Below are positions 4,706 to 10,160 of a stretch of DNA of 10,160 nucleotides, one piece after another; the stretch's first letter is position 1, and the number at the start of each line of letters is the position of its first letter. Both the position numbers and the translations under genes were made by a program. Under the pieces are notes generated by a model. The model had not been told where the DNA came from. It searched no databases and saw only the letters and a list, made by a program, of their open reading frames with translations. Origin of the DNA: an uncultured Erysipelotrichaceae bacterium (GTDB lineage Bacteria; Bacillota_I; Bacilli_A; RF39; UBA660); the NCBI GenBank assembly GCA_902766135.1, contig CACXCK010000024.1:1-10160 (forward strand), given 5' to 3'.

Positions 4706-6907
4706 CTACTTGAATAGCCCCATAACTTTTTCCCAAAAAGATGTTTTCTTTTCTTCTCTTGGAATATCAGCAACAACTTCACTAGGCTTAGATATGGAAT
4801 CAATCATAAAAATAATTTTAGAATTGCCTTTTGCTTTATCAGGCATACTATCCATCATTCTATTCTCATCACTTAATTTCATAAGTGCATCGAGTCTCTT
4901 TTGAAGTGTTTTCACATCACCATTAACTAACTCATTTATTTTTTCTATTCCTTCTTTATTATACTTATCAAGTCCGTCTGCTAATGCATTCATTCCATTA
5001 GATATCTGTTTAGAGCCATCATTTAACTTGTTAAACGAAACTGACAAAGTTTTAATTGAATCATCTAAAGCCATAATTTTTTCATTAATATTATTTTCAT
5101 ATCCAGCTAAAATTTCTTTAAGTTTTGAATCAACATTTCCATCGTCTAAAGAATTATTAATAACATTTTTAACAACTTTATTGGTATATTCTTCTGTATA
5201 TTTGCTAGCCAAATCATGCGCAGTATTATCGACCACTCTATCGACCAAGCTAGAAACATATTCTTTAACATCACTATTTAAATATATTTTTTCATTTTCT
5301 AAATCTTTATTTAAAGCATTTAATATTTTTTCTTTTAATTCTTTAGAATATTGACTTACAGTCGTATCTTTATTTAATGAATCACTTAACTTATTATTTA
5401 AATCTCTTATATAATTATTTACCAAATTAGATACATAATCTTTATTATTTAAAGCATTTATTATTTCATCAGTTAAATTAGTCACATTAATACTATTCTT
5501 TACCTTCATTAACGTATCTGACTGAACTTCTCCTACAATACCCATAGCTTGCTCATAAGTAACTCCATACTTTTTAGCAATATTATTTATATATTCTTCT
5601 CTTTCCTTTTCTGATACATTATTATTATTAATAGAATCATTTATTCTATTAAGCTCACTACCAACAATACTCTTTAATTCCTTGTTAATGTCTTCTTTAA
5701 GCTTCCCTGTAAGTTCTATTAATTCTTTATCGTTATTTAATAGATTATATAAATTACTATCTACTACCTTTTTCACTAAATTATTTACATCTAATTCTTT
5801 AACTATTTTATTTATTTCTTCATCTAATACTGTTTTAGAATTTTTCTGCGTATAATTAATAACAGCATTCTCTAATTCTTTTTTATTTTCTTTTATAATC
5901 TTACTAGCTTCGTTAGTAATTTCTTCTTCTAAAATAGGAGTTATAGTACTAATATTCTGTTCAATAACTAAAGCAAGTTTTTCTTTTAAGGTATTACTAT
6001 CTAAACCCCTATAATATTGGTATTTTTTAGTTAATTCTTGAATTCTTGAATTTAATTCAGTAATACCTGCATCCATTTGTTTACTACCATCACTAAGTTT
6101 TTTAGACGCATCTACAATCGTATCCATATTACTTTGTAATAAATTTATACTCGTATATAAATTATTAATTTTGCCAAATACATCTAAATTACTATTATCA
6201 AATAAACTTGTCGTAGCTACAGAATAAATAGAACTTAATTCAAAACAATCTGTATCATAAGTTATTTCAACTTCATTAATATTCTTTAACTCATCAATTT
6301 TTAAAGATTCGTATAACCCAGGCGAAGAAATAGCCATTACAACCGAACTTACACCATTATCAATAATTTTACCATTCGTAACTTTAATATTTTTATTACG
6401 AGCATTATTTAACACAGAAGTTGTCAATATAGCATATGGAACATATATTTTTTCATTTTGACCATTTATATCCATATTTTTATAGGCATTATTTTTATAA
6501 TTTAAAACAATTTTAATATTACCTTTTTTACCTAATATATCTTTAACTTTTTTCTCTTCCCCATCTAAATAATATTTAACATTAACAGTCAAAGGTAAAT
6601 CATCTTCATATTTTCCCTTATAATATATATTATTACCATTAGTTTCCCATAATAAATTTTCACTATTCTTGGTAAATCTCTCGTTTCCATTAACATTAAT
6701 AATATCTTTCAATTTAGATCTATCACTTATTCTATTTTCACTATAATCATATAAATGCTCATAAACCGAAATACTATCTACGTCTCCAAATTCATTTAAT
6801 TTAGCATATACATTTTCTTCTTTAGTTAAAGCATAAACCCCAGTAGTTGAAAACATTTCGCAAAGAATTAATGTATAAGCCATTATTTTTTTTAATCCTT
6901 TTTTCAT
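4706..6907 (-). CDS. Secreted YhgE/Pip-type heptad-repeat protein, MMPL partner
   Basis: The 733-residue protein has a signal peptide (MKKGLKKIMA plus hydrophobic core, probable cleavage after VYA at 26). Residues 27-235 form a conserved domain (VYAKL, NVNGNERF, LLWETNGNNIYYKG, KYYLDGEEKKVKDILGKKG, YSVATTSLF) that I recall from clostridial proteins encoded beside MMPL pumps. Two heptad blocks of the LxxGxxx[LM]xxG type, KLSDGSKQMDAGITEL (270-285) and KLNDGSKQISNGMNAL (627-642), flank about 340 residues of Lys/Glu/Asn-rich helix, likely coiled coil. The C-terminus ends with an amphipathic FWEKVMGLFK. No internal membrane segment is seen, unlike full YhgE/Pip proteins. Its ATG overlaps the MMPL stop as ATGA, with AAAGGAG eight bases upstream, indicating translational coupling. 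It probably acts outside the membrane as scaffold or periplasmic-like adaptor for the pump. Confidence 0.85.
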   Translation of the reverse strand: MKKGLKKIMAYTLILCEMFSTTGVYALTKEENVYAKLNEFGDVDSISVYEHLYDYSENRISDRSKLKDIINVNGNERFTKNSENLLWETNGNNIYYKGKYEDDLPLTVNVKYYLDGEEKKVKDILGKKGNIKIVLNYKNNAYKNMDINGQNEKIYVPYAILTTSVLNNARNKNIKVTNGKIIDNGVSSVVMAISSPGLYESLKIDELKNINEVEITYDTDCFELSSIYSVATTSLFDNSNLDVFGKINNLYTSINLLQSNMDTIVDASKKLSDGSKQMDAGITELNSRIQELTKKYQYYRGLDSNTLKEKLALVIEQNISTITPILEEEITNEASKIIKENKKELENAVINYTQKNSKTVLDEEINKIVKELDVNNLVKKVVDSNLYNLLNNDKELIELTGKLKEDINKELKSIVGSELNRINDSINNNNVSEKEREEYINNIAKKYGVTYEQAMGIVGEVQSDTLMKVKNSINVTNLTDEIINALNNKDYVSNLVNNYIRDLNNKLSDSLNKDTTVSQYSKELKEKILNALNKDLENEKIYLNSDVKEYVSSLVDRVVDNTAHDLASKYTEEYTNKVVKNVINNSLDDGNVDSKLKEILAGYENNINEKIMALDDSIKTLSVSFNKLNDGSKQISNGMNALADGLDKYNKEGIEKINELVNGDVKTLQKRLDALMKLSDENRMMDSMPDKAKGNSKIIFMIDSISKPSEVVADIPREEKKTSFWEKVMGLFK

Positions 6908-8976
6908 ATTCTTTCTCCTTTTCTAAATCCTAGTGTTGTTTTCACTATTAATTTATCAAACACTAATAACACACTAGGAACAACAAACATTACAACAAGC
7001 ATACTTATAATAGCCCCACGTGCCATTAATAAGCACAAAGAACCTATCATATCAATTTTAGACACTGCAAACACCGCAATAGTTGCTCCAAAAAAACACA
7101 TCGCACTTACAAAAATTGATGATACTGAAGAACTAAGTGCTTTTTCCACAGCTTCCTTTTTATTATCTCCATTTTTTCTTTCATCTAAATATTTTGTCGT
7201 TAATAAAATGGCATAATCTATTGTTGCTCCTAATTGTATAGTCCCTATTACAATAGAAGATACAAACGGAATACTAGTTCCTTGCCAATATGGAACACCC
7301 ATATTTATAAATATTGCAAACTCTATCGATATAACTAATAGCAGCGGTAGACTAATAGATTTTAATACAAAAAACATAATCAAAAATATTACTCCAATAG
7401 AAACATAATTAACATTTTTAAAATCAATTGCCGTTATTTCTACCAAATCATTCATAAGTGGCCCTTCGCCAGCAAGTATAGCTTTATCATCATACTTTTT
7501 TATTATAGGAATAATCTTATTTATTTGCTCATTTAATAAATCACTTGCTATTTCGTAATTTGAATTAATAAGAATCAATTTATACTTATCTGTTTCAAAA
7601 ACATTCTGTATTTTAGCCGGAATAATATCATTAGATATTCCGTATTTACTAAACATATCAGATGAAATAACACTTTTAATACCACTCAATCCGTTTATTT
7701 CTTCAATCATCTCATTTATTTCATTATCACTTAATTTTGAATCAACTAATACCATTGCCTGTGATATCAATCCATAATCATCTTTTAATTTTTTACTAAC
7801 AATTGAATAATTATAATCATCAGGAATAGATGTATCCAGCTTATAATAAACACTTGTATTTTTTTGTGAAAGATAAGCAGGCACCAATAAAAGCAAAAAG
7901 ATAACAAATATATATTTATAGCCATTCATAACAATATGTTTTACAAACTTAAATTCAGGTATAAATGGTTTATGTTTTGTCCTTCTAATCAATTTATCAA
8001 ACAATAATAACAAAGATGGATAGACAGTTAGAACAGTCAATACCCCAAATACTACTCCTTTAGCCATTACCAAGCCAATATCTTTACCTAAGCCAAATTT
8101 CATACTGCATAAAGCCAAAAAGCCCGCTATAGTTGTAAGCGATGAGCCAACAACTGATATCATCGTTTCATTAATAGCCACTTTCATAGCATCATCATTA
8201 GACTTAGAATTCTTTTTAGCCTCTTCATACTTATGATATAAGAAAATCGAGAAATCAGTAGTAACTCCCAATTGTAAAACAGCCGCGATTGCTTTAGTTA
8301 TATATGATATTTCCCCAAATATTATATTCGTCCCCATATTAAATAGAATTGACATTCCAATATTACCTAAAAGTAAAAATGGTACAATATATGAATCTAA
8401 TGAAATCATTAACACTATTAAACAACATATTACAGCAACAGCAACATATGTAAAAGTCTGACTTTCAACTAGCTTTCGCATATCCAAAGACATTGCACTC
8501 ATTCCCCCAACTTTAATATCTTTAGATAATTTTTCTATTTTATTTACAGCATCTGTAGTCTCTTCATCACTCGTTCCAGTCGAAAAGGTAATAAGTAACA
8601 ATTTAGAATCATCACTCGTTACATGTTCTAATAACTTCTTAGGTATCATCTCTATCGGAATAGTCGTACCAGTAAAATCATTAATGCTAATAACATTAGT
8701 AACACAATCAATTTTTCTAATTTCATTTTCAAGCTTATTTAAATCCTTTTCACTAACACTACTATCAACTAACGAAACAGAAAAAGCTCCCATATTAAAA
8801 TCTTCTTTTAGTATGTTTTGACCTTTTAACGTATCAATATCACTAGGCAAATATACCAAAATATCATAATTTGTTTTTGTCCCAACATAACCTATTATTG
8901 CTGGAATTAATAACACTAAACTTAAAAGTAAAATAATCTTCTTATTTTTTACCACAAAATTTGAAAATCTATTCAT
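6904..8976 (-). CDS. MMPL/RND family transporter
   Basis: The 690-residue protein is built as two similar halves, each with one membrane helix (residues 12-31 and 353-368), a large extracytoplasmic loop and five more helices. The hallmark TM4 and TM10 motifs are LQLGVTTDFSIFLYHKY (235-250, Asp241) and IQLGATIDYAILLTTKY (580-596, Asp587). The Asp residues are the proton-relay positions of this superfamily. MMPL proteins use proton motive force to export lipids, siderophores, peptides or drugs; the substrate here is unknown. The start at 8976 is set by GAGGTGAAAGG directly upstream. A 38-residue longer reading would begin in the operator region and contain the -10 box, so it is rejected. The gene is the first of a two-gene operon divergent from tetR and overlaps its partner by 4 bases. 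Confidence 0.93.
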   Translation of the reverse strand: MNRFSNFVVKNKKIILLLSLVLLIPAIIGYVGTKTNYDILVYLPSDIDTLKGQNILKEDFNMGAFSVSLVDSSVSEKDLNKLENEIRKIDCVTNVISINDFTGTTIPIEMIPKKLLEHVTSDDSKLLLITFSTGTSDEETTDAVNKIEKLSKDIKVGGMSAMSLDMRKLVESQTFTYVAVAVICCLIVLMISLDSYIVPFLLLGNIGMSILFNMGTNIIFGEISYITKAIAAVLQLGVTTDFSIFLYHKYEEAKKNSKSNDDAMKVAINETMISVVGSSLTTIAGFLALCSMKFGLGKDIGLVMAKGVVFGVLTVLTVYPSLLLLFDKLIRRTKHKPFIPEFKFVKHIVMNGYKYIFVIFLLLLVPAYLSQKNTSVYYKLDTSIPDDYNYSIVSKKLKDDYGLISQAMVLVDSKLSDNEINEMIEEINGLSGIKSVISSDMFSKYGISNDIIPAKIQNVFETDKYKLILINSNYEIASDLLNEQINKIIPIIKKYDDKAILAGEGPLMNDLVEITAIDFKNVNYVSIGVIFLIMFFVLKSISLPLLLVISIEFAIFINMGVPYWQGTSIPFVSSIVIGTIQLGATIDYAILLTTKYLDERKNGDNKKEAVEKALSSSVSSIFVSAMCFFGATIAVFAVSKIDMIGSLCLLMARGAIISMLVVMFVVPSVLLVFDKLIVKTTLGFRKGERI

Positions 8977-9000
8977 CCTTTCACCTCGACATAATATTTT

Positions 9001-9006
9001 ATTATA
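9001..9006 (-). promoter_or_regulatory. -10 box of the MMPL operon
   Basis: The minus strand reads TATAAT about 24 bases before the ATG. The -35 position (near 9024-9029) has no TTGACA match, so the promoter looks intrinsically weak or activator-dependent. A 10-bp palindrome overlaps that -35 position. Confidence 0.5.
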
Positions 9007-9027
9007 ATGATTCATTAAATACCACAC

Positions 9028-9037
9028 CATAGCTATG
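9028..9037. promoter_or_regulatory. Palindrome CATAGCTATG, candidate TetR operator
   Basis: A perfect 10-bp palindrome overlaps the expected -35 of the MMPL promoter, where a bound repressor would block RNA polymerase. The assignment to this TetR protein is inferred from position only. Confidence 0.35.
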
Positions 9038-9068
9038 TAATTGATGTTTATCATACACTTTTTGAATA

Positions 9069-9091
9069 TTTGTATGTATTTATCATACAAA
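9069..9091. promoter_or_regulatory. Inverted repeat, candidate TetR operator
   Basis: TTTGTATG (9069-9076) and CATACAAA (9084-9091) form a perfect 8-bp inverted repeat with a 7-base spacer, in the typical size range of TetR operators. A direct copy of TTTATCATACA occurs at 9047-9057 and 9079-9089, 32 bases apart (about three helical turns). The site lies between the divergent promoters, 11 bases upstream of the tetR -35. Confidence 0.45.
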
Positions 9092-9102
9092 ATATATGTT
9101 AT

Positions 9103-9131
9103 TTGACTTTTTGCCGTTTAAAAACTATAAT
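9103..9131 (+). promoter_or_regulatory. Sigma-A promoter of tetR
   Basis: TTGACT (9103-9108), a 17-base spacer and TATAAT (9126-9131) give 11 of 12 consensus positions, the best full promoter in the window. Transcription would start near 9138, leaving a very short leader with GAGGTG (9139-9144) as ribosome site. Confidence 0.8.
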
Positions 9132-9149
9132 TAAGTCTGAGGTGTTCAA

Positions 9150-9716
9150 ATGAAAGAAAAAACTGATTTAAGAATTATCAAAACTAATAAAATCCTATTT
9201 GACGCATTACTTAAACTAATGAAAAAGAAAAACTTCGAAAAAATAAAAATATCAGACATATGCGAAGAAGCCCTTATAAATCGTTCAACTTTTTATGCTC
9301 ATTATGAAGATAAATACGAATTGCTAGTAGCATTATTTGAAGAGCAAAAAATATCTCTATTAGAAAAATTAGAAGATAATGAAAATACTAATTTTTCCAA
9401 AAAATATTTCATGGCTTTGCTAAACATTCTAATTAATCATATTGATGATAATAGAGAAATATATAGTGCTATTCTCTCCAATAATAGAAATGGTATTTTA
9501 ATTGATTTCTTAATTGATGTCATAGAACGAGATGTCCGAGATAAACTTAAAAATAATGATGACATAAAAAAATCAAATTTGCCACTAGATATAATTGTAA
9601 AATTTTATTCTGCTGGATTATTAAATATAGGAATATCTTGGTTAACACACAAAGAAAAATACAATAAGGAAGAACTATTATCCTATATTAACGAATTAAT
9701 ACCAGAAACATTATAA
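9150..9716 (+). CDS. TetR/AcrR family transcriptional regulator
   Basis: The protein has 188 residues. The N-terminal TetR DNA-binding domain is clear: IIKTNKILFDALLKLMKKKNFEKI (9-32), then the helix-turn-helix KISDICEEALINRSTFYAHY (33-52) and the following YEDKYELL. The remaining 130 residues are helical with a hydrophobic ligand/dimer domain (ALLNILINHI, ILIDFLIDVIERDV, AGLLNIGISWL) resembling the DhaS-like TetR C-terminal group. It would repress the divergent MMPL operon and perhaps itself, released by a small ligand, often the pump substrate. ATG at 9150 is well placed after GAGGTG. It is the only complete + strand gene here. Confidence 0.92.
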   Translation: MKEKTDLRIIKTNKILFDALLKLMKKKNFEKIKISDICEEALINRSTFYAHYEDKYELLVALFEEQKISLLEKLEDNENTNFSKKYFMALLNILINHIDDNREIYSAILSNNRNGILIDFLIDVIERDVRDKLKNNDDIKKSNLPLDIIVKFYSAGLLNIGISWLTHKEKYNKEELLSYINELIPETL

Positions 9717-9742
9717 AACAGTTGTAATATTTTACAACTGTT
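9717..9742 (+). terminator. Perfect hairpin right after tetR, terminator-like
   Basis: An 11-bp perfect stem (9717-9727 with 9732-9742) has a TATT loop and begins one base after the tetR stop. No U-tract follows on either strand, so it may stabilise the mRNA 3' end rather than terminate. Confidence 0.45.
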
Positions 9743-9870
9743 CAAACTTACCAAAAAAAGAATAATTAATTTGCAAAAAACATTTATCTAATACAGAATT
9801 TAAAAATCTTTCTAATTTATAAATATGTCTTCTCTGTTTTTTTAGAAACATATAAAAAACACATAGCTAT
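9743..9870. other. Intergenic region without a supported gene
   Basis: This stretch is AT-rich. A 39-codon minus-strand open frame (9851-9732) exists, but it has no ribosome site and its stop lies inside the tetR 3' hairpin. I see no promoter or RNA structure that I would defend. Confidence 0.5.
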
Positions 9871-9905
9871 AGCATCAATAACAGCCATTATAATTGATGC
9901 TTTTT
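9871..9905 (+). terminator. Rho-independent terminator, + strand
   Basis: A perfect 9-bp stem (9871-9879 with 9893-9901) has a 13-nt loop and is followed by TTTTT (9901-9905). It could end the tetR transcript after a 3' region of about 190 bases. On the minus strand a T6 run occurs only 11 bases past the stem, so it is a poorer terminator for the right-hand fragment. Confidence 0.55.
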
Positions 9906-9943
9906 AGTCATAATCTATCATAATGATATTCTTAATATTCTGT

Positions 9944-10160
9944 TTATTTTAATTCTAAACCATCCTTAAAAGCATTTCCAACTCTTTCTGTAACTTTATA
10001 GTACCCGTGCGTATATGGATCAAAAGCTATTGCAGATACTTTAGTAATATCAACATTTTCCCCGTTCATTACACTTTCATCTGCTTGATTGTTAATTTTA
10101 TAAGAATTCTACTATGAAACCCATGACCACAGTCTTATTCCATAGAATAAATAAAATTCT
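9944..10160 (-). pseudogene. C-terminal part of a flavin-reductase-like gene, frameshifted
   Basis: The minus strand downstream of 10108 encodes about 54 residues including DITKVSAIAFDPYTHGYY, then KVTERVGNAFKDGLELK and TAA at 9944-9946. This resembles the C-terminus of FMN-binding split-barrel flavin reductases (an Ile/Val-rich '...PIIYD...YY.(V/L)GE..G.AF..G' end); it is family recall, not a search. The frame is closed upstream by two TAG codons (10109-10114). A neighbouring frame upstream gives KTVVMGFIVE, matching the '(H)..(F/V)(I/M)GE(V/I)' strand of the same family, and removing one T within GAATTC (10104-10109) joins the two as GFIVE-SYKINNQ. So the gene appears broken by a one-base insertion, or the base is a sequencing error. 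It continues past the window edge. Confidence 0.5.

Noticed and set aside
4710..5354. + strand open frames (4710-4904 and 5028-5354)
   Set aside because: They are antisense shadows of the biased Lys/Asn/Ser codons of the secreted heptad protein.
4706..6907. Calling the heptad protein a full YhgE/Pip membrane protein
   Set aside because: Only the signal peptide is hydrophobic enough to span a membrane. The multi-helix C-terminal permease part is absent.
8977..9090. 38-residue N-terminal extension of the MMPL transporter
   Set aside because: It would start in the palindrome region and run through the -10 box. GAGGTGAAAGG directly precedes the ATG at 8976.
9732..9851. 39-codon minus-strand open frame
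   Set aside because: No Shine-Dalgarno or promoter, the stop lies in the tetR 3' hairpin, and no recognisable family. A decayed fragment cannot be excluded.
1..10160. Mycoplasma-type genetic code
   Set aside because: TGA ends the P-loop gene at 3481 and forms the ATGA overlap at 6904, so TGA is a stop.
1..10160. CRISPR array, tRNA/rRNA, insertion sequence
   Set aside because: No regularly spaced repeats, cloverleaf, rRNA motifs, transposase or terminal inverted repeats were seen on either strand.

Overview
The window is very AT-rich and densely coding. It uses TAA, TAG and TGA as true stops: TGA ends the P-loop NTPase gene and the MMPL gene, and Trp is TGG. This is therefore standard code 11, not a code-4 mollicute. 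Shine-Dalgarno sites of the GGAGG(TGAT) type, sigma-A-like promoters and the protein families (MmcQ/YjbR, DUF1295, TetR/MMPL) point to a low-GC Firmicute. A gut-type clostridium or an uncultured Bacilli/Erysipelotrichia relative is my inference; the species cannot be read from the sequence.

Layout from left to right. Positions 1-120 hold three hairpins at what looks like a convergent gene boundary: a + strand terminator for a gene outside the window, a minus-strand terminator, and a third, roughly symmetric hairpin. Minus-strand genes then follow, listed here in map order, so transcription runs from high to low coordinates. There are two unrecognised genes that look like one operon (815-1627, then 129-809). 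Next come a two-domain MmcQ/YjbR protein (1665-2318), a 60-residue protein with 16 cysteines that resembles a metallothionein (2355-2537), and a DUF1295/steroid 5-alpha-reductase-like membrane protein (2608-3408). A small P-loop kinase-like NTPase (3481-4038) is probably cotranscribed with an anchored protein of unknown function (4062-4598). Several of these genes have their own short promoter, an extended -10 of the form GTGKTATAAT lying 14 to 42 bases before the start codon.

The largest unit is a divergent efflux/export locus. A TetR-family regulator (9150-9716, +) faces an MMPL/RND transporter (6904-8976, -). The transporter overlaps by ATGA with a secreted 733-residue helical protein carrying two LxxGxxx[LM]xxG heptad blocks (4706-6907, -) that ends in a strong terminator. 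The intergenic region has a near-consensus tetR promoter, an MMPL promoter and two palindromes that could be TetR operators. The likely logic is that TetR senses a ligand and releases an MMPL pump with its extracytoplasmic partner. The substrate is unknown.

The right end (9944-10160) holds the C-terminal part of what looks like a flavin-reductase-family gene on the minus strand. It is broken by an apparent one-base frameshift. The 200 or so bases between it and tetR contain hairpins but no convincing gene.

The items most worth following up are the Cys-rich peptide with its terminator/attenuator before yjbR, the MMPL plus giant heptad-protein export unit with its operators, and the repeated extended -10 promoter element, which in one case sits directly against a terminator U-tract.
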